Origin: Folioceros fuciformis | Lineage: Eukaryota; Anthocerotophyta; Anthocerotopsida; Anthocerotales | DNA length: 27,358 bases | Direction of reading: 5' to 3' | Assembly: GCA_049999805.1 (NCBI GenBank) | Contig: JBNGIO010006141.1 | Coordinates: 1 to 27,358 of the forward strand | Shown here: piece after piece, positions 19,821 to 27,358 of the stretch | Position numbering within the stretch: the stretch's first letter is position 1 | Layout of the letters: each line of letters starts with the position of its first letter | Translations under genes and position numbers: made by a program | Notes under the pieces: generated by a model | What the model was told of the DNA's origin: nothing | Database searches by the model: none | The model's input: only the letters and a program-made list of their open reading frames with translations

Positions 19821-21094
19821 GTGGGTTGGGTAACCAACATAATCTCAAAAAATCATCCAACCATGACAGGAACTGATACTCAAAGTAACCAGTGGACGTA
19901 TCTGGCTTTGGCACTAACAGCAGCTCAGAGTCTCGAAGAACCTGCAACCCTCACAAAAGCTATGACTTCTCTCGAGCGTGAACAATGGGAAGCTGCAATA
20001 ATATCTGAATACACATCCCTAGTTGAAAATCAAACATGGGACTTGGTAGATCTGCCACTTGGCCGCAAGGCACTTACAGGTAAGTGGGTCTTCAAGCTGA
20101 AACTCAACCCTGATGGGTCTGTAGCTAGATATAAGGCCAGGTACGTTTCCCATAGCTACAAGCAAATTGAAGGACTGGACTATAACGAAACCTTCAGTCT
20201 TGTGGTCAGATCGTCATCAATACGTATGCTCCTAGCCATGGCAGCACATAGAAAATACTTGGTACATCAAATGGACGTAAAAACAACATTTCTACATGGT
20301 GTAACCGAAGGAGAGATCTATATAACTCAGCCTGAAGGCTTCGTGGACATAAATCAACCTAAAAAGGTATGCCGACTGCGGAAGTGCCTGTATGGGCTTA
20401 AACAAGCATCGAGACGATGGTATCAAAGGATCCATGATTACCTCTTGAAATGTGGATTCGCACAGTTTGAGGCCGGCACCAATGTGTATGTGCTGGTAGA
20501 AGGGTCTGAACATTCCATACTAGCTTTGTATGTGGACGACACCATCCTGTTTTGTCAAACAGAAAAGTCATTAGTAAAAATCAAAGACATGCTTAGAGCT
20601 GAATTTGACATGACTGATTTGGGTCTACTTACCTTCTTCTTGGGTATACAGATCCATATAGACCTCACAACCGGCATCATATTCTTGCACCAAACACATT
20701 ATGTGGTCAGAATGTTAGAGAAATTTGTCATGACAAACTGCAAAGCATATGGGACACCAGTGGCAGTGGGGGAAAAATTCACCTCTGCCATGTGCCCAGC
20801 TAGTGAGGACGAGAAAACTGAGATGAGCAAGAAACCTTACAGTATGGCAGTAGGATGCCTCATATGGCTGAGTGGGTGGACAAGACCAGATCTTGCTCTT
20901 GCTGCAAGGGTATTCTCCAAGTATTTGTCAAATCCAAGATTACGACACTGGCATGGACTTCAAAGAACCTTGAGATATTTGAAAGGAACAGCAACATTGG
21001 GCCTCATGTATGAAAGAACAAATAACCCCCTCACACTTATTTGCTATACGGATTCGGACTGGGCAGCAGATGAAGACTCAAGAAGATCGGTAAC
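19821..21094 (+). pseudogene. pol: Copia reverse transcriptase and start of RNase H
   Basis: Copies element RNA to DNA. The open frame is in a different phase from the integrase frame. Conserved blocks occur in order: WEAAIISEYTSL, TWDLVDLP, GKWVFKLK, HQMDVKTTFLHG (catalytic Asp152), CLYGLKQASRRWY, LALYVDDTILF (YVDD, 20529-20540), FFLGIQI, and SKYLSNPRLRHWHGLQRTLR. RNase H begins at CYTDSDWAADEDSRRSVT and is cut at 21094 by the nested insert. Several residues differ from the usual in the direction C-to-T would give, for example FSLVV where FSPVV is usual and KQAS where KQAP is usual. The polymerase triad is intact; the domain is not obviously dead by itself. Confidence 0.94.
21090..21094. repeat. 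Target-site duplication GTAAC, left of nested insert
   Basis: GTAAC is identical to 25972-25976. It sits in the RNase H codons for Val-Thr, and the codons after the right copy continue the domain. Confidence 0.85.
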
Positions 21095-21119
21095 TGTGGA
21101 CTCCACATGCTGAACAGAC

Positions 21120-23640
21120 CCCTGACCACATGCTGAAATGATAGGTTTTCTTTTTTTTGGATTTGTGAGTGAGTGTTGTAGAGGAAAGGTTGGGAGATTA
21201 GGTTAGAATAGTAGCTAGATTGATGGTGAGTCGATAGGGTAGGTAGGTTGTGTGGTAGATAGGACGTGGGCTCTGGTCCCTGGGCCAAGGGTAAGTAGGC
21301 TAGAGGGTAGCCGGATGAGGAATGGGCCGGCTGTTTGGCTAGCCACACTGGTCGGCTGACTTGACCTGGGTGAGACCGGGCAGTGGCGGCTGAGGCAGAA
21401 GGTATAGGAGGCCGATCGGCTGATCTAGCTAGGCTAGTTGGTGGACAATAGACCAGGCTAGAGCTCAGAACAGGCCGGGGAGGCTGGGGGCCTGGCTAGC
21501 TGGTCGGGTTTGGACCAGCAGCCCAACGACTAGGAGCGGCCGGGCTGGCCGGAGCTGGATGACTTGGGAGTCCACAAAGGCATAGCAACCAAGCTAAGTC
21601 CGGGCAAAAGACAGAAGAAAGGTGACGGGCCGCTGAGGGGTCTCGACAACCGTGAGCCTGGGACGGATGCATGCGGGCTGGGTAGAATCCAGGTGGAGGG
21701 CCAGCACACTGAGCCGCTAGCAGCCAGGCACCCTGGAAGGACAGCTGATCGGGCGGCTTAGCTGGTCACAGTTGGGAGCAGAGCAGCAAGGTCGAAGCCA
21801 GAAGCAGGCCAGGCCAGAGGCAGCACCAAAGCCTGGCCGGCATGGATGAGGTTGGTTGCAGGACCGATGCGTCAGGATCAACTCCGGGGCTGTGGCGGTC
21901 CAGAATCAGGATGCAAGGCAGGCCAGCTTGCAGGCACCTCGACCGATCAGCAGCAGGTCGGCGGGGCCAGCAAGCTGGCTGGAGTCCAGGTAGGCGATCC
22001 GGCACCAGATTAGGTGGGCCACGAGGGTCTAGCAGTTTGGTTGGTTGGATGGGCTATGGCTAGCTAGCAGTCTGGCTGCCCTATGACCGAAGTGGTACAA
22101 GGGGTCGACCGGGCTGCAGGTAGGCATCAGGCAGCCAACGTGCCGGCTGATGATAGGTGACCCTGTAGGTAGACAGCCGCCCAGGATTTTGCCTCCACAA
22201 TGGGGCTGCCCCGACTGGATGTAACTAGAGGCAGGCAGCGCAAGTTCAGCCCGCATGCATGCAGAGCCAGCCAGCTGGGCACGGATGCAGACGGGCAACT
22301 GGGCCAGCAGCGGCTCAGCTGCCAGCGGCTGGTCAAGGTGGATCCTGCAAGCCAGTCGGCAAGTTGGATGTATCGGGTGCCTTGCTGGGTCAGGGCTGGT
22401 GGTGATGCGACATCCGGATCTGGGGGCGGCGCCAGAGCCAAGGCACGGTGTCCAGCCGGGGATAGTTGGCTGTTGGTAGATCTGAAGGCTAGGCCGACTG
22501 CGGACTGGCTGGCAGATCCTGGGGCTGGGCAGCCAAGTGGTGGGCAATTCGGCACCTAGGCTGACTCGTGGGCCAGCTGCATGCAGGCAGGCACCTCGCC
22601 GGATTGCCAAGGTCGGTGGCAGGGTCCGGCCGGGCTGGGTCAAAGCGGGTTGGTGTAGCCAGTTCGGCCTAGTTGCTGCCTGCCGATTGATGGCCGGGGG
22701 GGATCCAGGCTGACTAGGTGGGCTGTGACCAGTCGGCAGAACAGGTAGGCCGAGCAGGCGGGTGGCCTGAGCGACTCGAGACCGGAGCTGGATCTGCAGT
22801 GGTAGCAGGCCGAGGTACCGTCGGGCTGGTCACAGCTGGGGAGCAGCCGTCGAGGTAGGCGGCTTGGCTAGAGGTGGCCGGACAGGGAAGTCCGGTAGTT
22901 GAGAAGCCTGGTGGCGTTCGGTGGGCTGGGTGGAGATCTGGACTGGGAAGATGGGCAGCTGGGCGGGTCGAATGGCGGCTGGCCGAGCCAGATCTAGCTA
23001 AGCCGGTTGGTAGGCAGGCTGTGTTGGGAGTGAAGCGCCCGGCTACAGGAGCCAGGCGGCCAAGCAGGCGGGCTGCCTTGCTGGATCGGGAAGCTAAGGG
23101 TCTCGGGCCAGTCGACCGGGGCAGGTGCTCGGTGATTGAGGATGCCCCGGCGGCCGTGGCCACAGGTAGAGGGCCAGCAGACCTGGGCCACTAGCGGCCA
23201 AGCATCCCGGAGGTGTGTCGGTTGATCGATCCAGGAGGCCGGCTGGTTGGCTAGCCAAGCGGGCCGGTGACGAACGGACTCGGCCGACAACGCCAGGCAG
23301 GCGGGTTGATTAGGCTAGAGGCAGGCAGCCAGTAGCACACGCGGATGGTGACCAGGTCCAGGTGGCCTAGCAGGCGGCCTGATCGTGCTGTGTGGTCCGG
23401 GTGGGCAGTGTGGCAAGGGATCTAAGCGGGCAGGCGAATTGAAGCAGGGACCATCCGACAAGTGACCCAGCATTAGCAGCGCAGGCAGCATGGTCGGCTG
23501 CGGGCAGATTGGTGGCTGATCGACTGGCGAGCCGGATCTAGCCATCCATCTAGTCAGCGGCCTAGCCAGAAGCCTGATAGGGGGCGGGTTGCGGAGCAGA
23601 AGGAGGAGGGCGGCTGGCCTGACGCGGCCATGCTGCCCTT
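21120..23640. repeat. GC-rich word-repeat DNA within the insert, G-rich on +
   Basis: About 2.5 kb made of shuffled short words such as GGCTGGTCGG, GGCAGGCGGG, AGCAGGTCGGC and GGCTAGCT, with no fixed period and strong G over C bias in many stretches. Open frames up to 204 residues (22029-22643 on -) occur, but they have low-complexity, Pro/Ser/Arg-rich content expected from the base composition. No gene is called. Confidence 0.6.
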
Positions 23641-23857
23641 GCGCCTTCACATTGCAAAAGACAACTCTCATGTTGATAGGGACAGGCAGGTTGCAGGCAG
23701 CTGCCTCGAGGGGGCTGGGGCTAGAGATTTCCACGTTGCTCTGCCTGTGGAATCAGATAGTGAGAGGAACCATAGGGTTTTGGATGTCGGTGCGTATTCC
23801 CCTTGAGTGGGTTGGTTGTGGCCAGCCCTTTGTTCAGGCAATCACAGGTGCTGAGGG

Positions 23858-24178
23858 ACATATGGGAGCCGCTTGGTTGTGTTGGTGGGAGAAACCCCAA
23901 CCTGAAGGACTGGGCCAATAGGGGACACGGTGCAGGTTCTGGGTTACTCCATGAGGGTGGTTCCTTGCAGTGATGGTATTGGTACAGTTGGTTTTTAGGG
24001 GCCCATAATTGGAAAGAATGGGGATGGGGAGGCTGTCCCTGCAGGCATGCGTATGTGTTCTGACGTCAATGCTGAGCCTTTTTAGCGGCGGTCTGCAAAG
24101 GCTCGGAGATGTCATTGGAACAATCTAGGAAATGCACCAATAATTGCTCGTGGGATCAAGAGCATAGCAAAGTCGGGT
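23858..24178 (+). pseudogene. Possible LINE remnant (ORF1 end / ORF2 start)
   Basis: The + frame at 24116-24178 reads WNNLGNAPIIARGIKSIAKS, resembling the WNxxGxGN start of plant LINE ORF2 endonuclease domains and the helix after it. About 250 bp upstream another frame gives TYGSRLVVLVGETPT with RTGPIGDTV after a stop, loosely like the YGPWMVVxRR segment near the end of LINE ORF1. The order agrees, but both matches are short and the downstream sequence does not continue the endonuclease. Treat as a tentative fragment. Confidence 0.3.
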
Positions 24179-24700
24179 CTCGGCTCGAGTCTAGCGTTGA
24201 GCAAGGAGGGTACGATGGCCTGGACAAGGGTCGGGAGCGAGAGCTGCCAGGAGAACGAAACTAAGGATACCACCCCATCCAGATATATGACATAAGTGGC
24301 ATTCGAGTTTCCCTCCGCTAACAGGTCGCTTGTAGGTGGAAGGTCTAGCACAGATGTGTTGCTAGTGGGTGGGAAGCCCAGTGATGGTTATGTTGGCAGG
24401 AATGGTGGGTTGTCACTTCCAGTGCCAAGCTTACGAAGTGCTCATTCAAGGGCACTAGGTGGGTAACTTTGCCGGGACATGGCTAGCAGAGTGGGGAAGG
24501 GACTTGAAGATGGAGGTCTCTGAAGGGTGCAGGACGATCTGAGGGGAAGAAATGATTTGACCCGAGAGAGGCGGGGAGGGTGTTGAGAAGCACTCCGGAT
24601 TTGTGGTAGTTGTGAGGGTTGATGAGTTTGGGGCAAAGGGCAGCTAACGGTGTCAAGGGGCAAGTAGAAGTAGGGGTAGGTTAGAGTTAGGGTTCTTGGT
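24179..24700. other. Unassigned part of the insert
   Basis: Average GC, without an accepted open frame or tandem repeat. It leads into the 22-bp array through TAGGTTAGAGTTAGGGTT. Confidence 0.4.
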
Positions 24701-25135
24701 TGGGGTTAGGTCTAGGTCAGACCTAGGATAGATTTAGGTCAGACCTAGGATAGGTCTAGGTCATGCCTAGGATAGGTCTAGGTCAGACCTAAGCTAAGTC
24801 TAGGTCAGGCCTAGGTTAGGTTTAGGTCAGACCTAGGCTAAGTCTAGGTCAGGCCTAGGTTAGGTTTAGGTCAGACCTAGGTTAGGTCTAGGCAGGCCTA
24901 GATTAGGGTTAGGTCTAGGTCAAACCTAGGTTAGGTTTAGGTCAGACCTAGGTTAGGTCTAGGCAGGCCTAGATTGGGGTTAGGTCTAGGTCAGACGTAG
25001 GTTAGGTTTAGGTCAGACCTAGGTTAGGTCTAGGCAGGCCTAGATTAGGGTTAGGTCTAGGTCAGACCTAGGTTAGGTCTAGCCAGGCCTAGATTAGGGT
25101 TAGGTCTAGGTCAGACCTAGGTTAGGTCTAGGCCA
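24701..25135. repeat. 22-bp palindromic satellite with 71-bp higher-order unit
   Basis: About 20 monomers of the form TCTAGGTCAGACCTAGGTTAGG. Each holds CTAGGTC-A-GACCTAG, a 15-bp palindrome around one base. The first half (24710-24880) is a plain 22-bp array. From 24901 a compound unit starting GATTAGGGTTAGG repeats at 24901, 24972 and 25043 (71 bp each), then at 25092 (49 bp, one 22-bp monomer fewer). Confidence 0.9.
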
Positions 25136-25539
25136 GAACCAGATGTAGGATGGTGTAGGTTAGAGAGAGAGATGGTTAGGTAGTTGACTCAGGTTAACCC
25201 TAGTAGACAGAGATGAGGGCTACGCAGTATAAGAGGGGAGACTTGCCATTGAGAGAGGCGGGGTCTACGGTGTGATGTCCCCGGACATTGTGTGCAGAAC
25301 TCCTGGCTTAGGGTGCTGAGCCGGTTGAGATCAAACCAAGGTCCTAATTTCCCTTGCCAATAGGGGAACGTGGAGATCCCAAGACTGTCAAGATCCGTGT
25401 GACCGGATCCGCAAGGGCTGCATGATTCGCAGGTTGGTTGAAGTGAAGAAACAGGACCGTGAGCTGGTGGGCTATCCTGTCCTAGTATCCACACTATGCT
25501 TGAAGGCTGCAGGGAGTGAAGCCATTGTGTCCCAATTTC

Positions 25540-25760
25540 CAGGGGGCAGTTGAAGAAAAGAGAGGACGAGTTGGGGTGAAATGCATAGAAGTGAAGAGTG
25601 AGTTGCTAAAGTGCAGGATTGCGTGTTGAAGTGAAGGGTGGAGGACTGAAGTGAAGAGGAAGGGACTGAAGTGAGAGAATCTTGAAGAGCTGAGGTGAAG
25701 GAGAAAGGACTGAAGTGGGAATCATGAAGGGCTGAAGGACTGAAGAACAAGAGTGCGAGA
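25540..25760. repeat. Purine-rich degenerate repeat (GGACTGAAGTG core)
   Basis: The words GACTGAAGTG, GAAGTGAAG and GCTGAAG recur at roughly 20-30 bp intervals. The + strand is almost all purines and T. No gene. It lies close to the right end of the insert. Confidence 0.65.
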
Positions 25761-25971
25761 TGTGTGAGCTGTCTTGGGGGATAGGCTAGGCTTCTAGCCT
25801 TTTTGTTGTGAGTGTATGGTCAGGCCTATAGACCGGCTGATAGGTAGAAGTGTGATAGGTAGCGTTCCTTGGCACTAGTTCATTCCCTTGGGAGCGAACC
25901 ACAAGACTACAATGACAAGAAGGGGATGTGTGGCCCTTGGGTGGTTCTTGGGTGCAGGAAATCACTCCACA

Positions 25972-25976
25972 GTAAC
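25972..25976. repeat. Target-site duplication GTAAC, right of nested insert
   Basis: Identical to 21090-21094, directly after the insert's terminal TCCACA. Confidence 0.85.
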
Positions 25977-26415
25977 AGCAAACTGCTCATTGCTGGCTGG
26001 CTGTATCATCAGCTGGTCAAGAAAGTCTCAGAACATTGTGGCCTTGTCTTCAACCGAAGCAGAGTACACTGCTGTCACAGCTACTGCTTAGGAAACCGTC
26101 TATAGTAAGCGTTTCCTGCAATCCGTTGAGTGTACACGGAAAGGGCCCACACCGATTTGGTGTGACAACTAGTCCGCCATAGCACTTGCTAGGAACCCAG
26201 TTCATCACGTGAGAACGAGGCACCTCGATGTAAAACAACACTAGATCCGTCAAGTCGTGGCGAACAAACAGGTAAGGTTGAACTATGTTCCTACAGAACA
26301 AAATCTGGCAGATATGTTCACAAAGCCTCTACCACGGGACCAGCATGAGATCTTGAGAGCTGCCTTAGGGCTTAGAGAACCACCTCAATCTCTATCGAAG
26401 CCAGCGTCGAAGTAA
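25972..26415 (+). pseudogene. pol: Copia RNase H, second part, and Pol C-terminus
   Basis: Continues the domain interrupted at 21094. From GTAAC it reads VTANCSLLAGCIISWSRKSQ, then ALSSTEAEYTAV (the STEAEY catalytic motif), a TAG at 26089, IWCDN-stop-SAIALARNPVHH (TAG 26170, where the family has Gln), HLDVKQH-stop-IRQVV (TAG 26242), and NYVPTEQNLADMFTKPLPRD followed by LGL, the usual Copia Pol end. The frame ends at TAA near 26415. The three ambers are the only lesions in this part. Confidence 0.9.
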
Positions 26416-26598
26416 ATCTGAACATACCGAAGACGGAGAAGCACATAAAGAAGTCTATGAGAGCGCGAGCTACAGCTTGAAACATCCGACAACAGCAAAG
26501 TCAACTAAGACGAGCGAGAGCGGCTTCTTCTGCAGATCTGACGACAATGCCTATAACCACGCCGCAATTGTGTGAAAGCAAATAGATAAAATCTAGAC

Positions 26599-26608
26599 AA
26601 AGTGGGGG
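26599..26608 (+). promoter_or_regulatory. Polypurine tract
   Basis: AAAGTGGGGG lies directly before the 3' LTR and is the plus-strand DNA primer site in Copia replication. Confidence 0.85.
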
Positions 26609-26755
26609 TGCTAGAATAAATTGTTGTTCTCACTTATGGTCTTTTTTAGTCTAGATCGAAGAGTCACACCTCTTCGTAATTAAGACTATAAAAGCTATGT
26701 CACTCAACCCTATTAATTAATCTTTTTACAGTCATCGATCCTGACCTTCCTCGTA
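26609..26755 (+). repeat. Copia 3' LTR
   Basis: 147 bp, starting TGCTAG after the polypurine tract and ending CTCGTA. About 5 differences from the 5' LTR (bases 2 and 3, one C/G, one G/T, one C/T). TATA box at 26687-26693 and the same nested inverted repeat. Confidence 0.93.
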
Positions 26756-26760
26756 CTCCC
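26756..26760. repeat. Target-site duplication, right (Copia)
   Basis: CTCCC against GTCCC at 16079-16083; four of five bases match. Confidence 0.6.
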
Positions 26761-26969
26761 CTCACTGGTCCTCCTCTTGCCCTCCTGCCCCTCCGCTGAT
26801 CAGGCAGGTCCTCCCACAGGACCTCCACTTCATTGCTACTACTGCTGGTCCTTGCTGGCGGCGGCGCAGGTGGGTCCCGTCGTAGGGGACCCCTGTCCCT
26901 CCTCCTTCTCTGATTGCTGAGGATAATGATAGGCTCCCGCTCAACCCATTGATGTGCCTCCTCTTCCAT
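26756..26969 (-). pseudogene. Arg/Pro-rich minus-strand frame interrupted by Copia
   Basis: From ATG at 26969 the frame reads MEEEAHQWVEREPIIILSNQ and then an Arg/Pro/Ser-rich stretch (RRRRDRG, DPPAPPPAR). It runs into the Copia 3' LTR. With Copia and one target copy removed, it continues for about two dozen residues into 16083-16010 and stops. I recognise no family; composition and setting suggest a gag-type or other repeat-derived protein. It could also be a chance frame in GC-rich DNA. Confidence 0.35.
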
Positions 26970-27024
26970 CAATTCCTCTAGGACTGCCTCTCAGTAGCAA
27001 TGAGGCAGACCTGTCATCCACTAG

Positions 27025-27358
27025 CTATAGTAGTAGAGGCCCTTGCGGGTCCTCAGTTGCAGGCCGTAGCCCCGCGTCCCTCCCCTTCCTCCCTTGGGCT
27101 GTCTGTTCCGCACCTTCTTGGGGTGCTTGAAGGTTCTCCGCCCGTCCAGCTATTGCCTCCCCTAGCTTCGTCTTCCTGGTGCTGGTCACTCTCCTGGAGC
27201 GCCTAGGCACAGGTGCCTCCGCTGTCTCCTCCCTAGCTCCCAGGACTAGGTCTTCGGCTACCTTGGGCTCCACCGAGCTACCGGTAGCCTTGTCGGCTAC
27301 TGATGTGACTACCCGACTATCGGTAGCCCCGTCGGCTACCGGCGTCGCCGTTCGGCTT
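27025..27358 (-). CDS. Partial minus-strand frame of unknown function, open to the window edge
   Basis: Open from the window end to a stop at 27025, about 110 residues. The first part has short repeats of the type VADGAT/VADKAT from GTAGCCGAC words; the rest is basic and Ala/Glu-rich (PRRSRRVTSTRKTKLGEAIA). It is out of frame with the next minus-strand piece (26969) but similar in composition, so the two may be parts of one decayed repeat-derived gene. No domain is recognised. Confidence 0.3.
   Translation of the reverse strand, partial: SRTATPVADGATDSRVVTSVADKATGSSVEPKVAEDLVLGAREETAEAPVPRRSRRVTSTRKTKLGEAIAGRAENLQAPQEGAEQTAQGRKGRDAGLRPATEDPQGPLLL

Larger units (their letters stand above)
21095..25971. 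mobile_element. 4,877-bp nested insert of unknown class (TGTGGA...TCCACA, 5-bp TSD)
   Basis: The insert interrupts RNase H. Its left end is TGTGGACTCCACATGC and its right end ATCACTCCACA, giving 6-bp inverted ends (TGTGGA/TCCACA) flanked by the perfect 5-bp duplication GTAAC. Removing it plus one copy restores the frame RRSVT-ANCSLLAGCIISW. TG...CA ends with a 5-bp duplication suit an integrase-type event: an LTR retrotransposon derivative or a Ginger-like DNA element. I found no direct LTRs, PBS or integrase. The contents are noncoding: GC-rich word repeats, a possible LINE remnant, a 22-bp palindromic satellite and a purine-rich repeat. A large non-autonomous LTR derivative with degraded or lost inner LTR ends is one option. 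Confidence 0.8.
16084..26755 (+). mobile_element. Ty1/Copia LTR retrotransposon, defective, with nested insert
   Basis: Two direct 147-bp LTRs (16084-16230 and 26609-26755) flank a tRNA-Met-type PBS, gag, protease, integrase, reverse transcriptase and RNase H in Copia order, then a polypurine tract. Without the 4,877-bp nested insert and its target duplication the element is about 5.8 kb, normal for the family. Copia elements usually carry one long gag-pol frame. Here it is broken by amber stops at 17590, 17951, 26089, 26170 and 26242, by frame changes near 17940, 18400-18470 and 19800, and by active-site substitutions, so the copy cannot move on its own. The LTRs differ at only about 5 of 147 positions. 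Confidence 0.95.

Noticed and set aside
22029-22643. 204-residue open frame on - inside the nested insert
   Set aside because: GC-rich word-repeat DNA keeps several frames open on both strands. The sequence is low-complexity and matches nothing known.
24701-25135. CRISPR-like array or interstitial telomere
   Set aside because: The monomers are contiguous without unique spacers. TTAGGG words occur only once per compound unit and are not tandem.
21095-25971. The nested insert as an ordinary LTR retrotransposon
   Set aside because: TG...CA ends and a 5-bp duplication fit, but no direct repeats near the two ends, no PBS and no coding domain could be found by eye.
17590-26244. A variant genetic code in which TAG is read as Gln
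   Set aside because: The AFG1-like gene ends at TAG at the expected family length, and Copia also has frameshifts and active-site losses. Decay by C-to-T explains the ambers better.

Overview
This is a stretch of nuclear DNA from a land plant. Three things point there: a secreted Gnk2/DUF26 protein, a family I know only from land plants; a decayed pentatricopeptide-repeat (PPR) gene of the PLS/E class; and a Ty1/Copia element primed by initiator tRNA-Met. The one intact intron-rich gene has 13 short introns (about 55-170 bp). That would suit a seed-free lineage such as a lycophyte or bryophyte, but the species cannot be named from the sequence.

Layout. 1-1200: AT-rich intergenic DNA with two short tandem arrays. 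1910-3880: a PPR pseudogene on +, broken by frameshifts, with a recognisable E-domain end. 4961-5542: an apparently intact Gnk2/DUF26 secreted protein on -. 6523-9805: an intact AFG1-like mitochondrial AAA-type ATPase gene on -, reconstructed here as 14 exons and 638 residues with one GC-AG intron. 10573-11012: a fragment of the C-terminal end of a reverse-transcriptase ORF on -. 11092-11242: a lone minus-strand LTR beside a polypurine tract. 11830-15600: pyrimidine-rich, repeat-dominated DNA, with an 86-bp/253-bp repeat family, a 27-bp coding minisatellite and an approximately 870-bp tandem duplication.

16084-26755 is a Copia retrotransposon with 147-bp LTRs, PBS, polypurine tract and a near-perfect 5-bp target duplication. 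Its Gag-Pol frame is broken by amber stops, frameshifts and active-site substitutions. Its RNase H region is split by a 4,877-bp insert (21095-25971) that has a perfect 5-bp target duplication (GTAAC) and TGTGGA/TCCACA ends. Removing the insert rejoins the RNase H frame. The insert carries no convincing gene, only GC-rich word-repeat DNA, a possible LINE remnant, a 22-bp palindromic satellite with 71-bp higher-order periods, and a purine-rich repeat. The Copia element itself lies inside a minus-strand Arg/Pro-rich frame that resumes at 26756-27358.

The window is therefore a small gene island (about 4.9-9.8 kb) followed by nested transposons: an unknown insert inside Copia, inside an older repeat. 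Only the Gnk2 and AFG1 genes look functional. I saw no defence system, gene cluster or RNA gene. The most unusual object is the 4.9-kb insert with its palindromic satellite.
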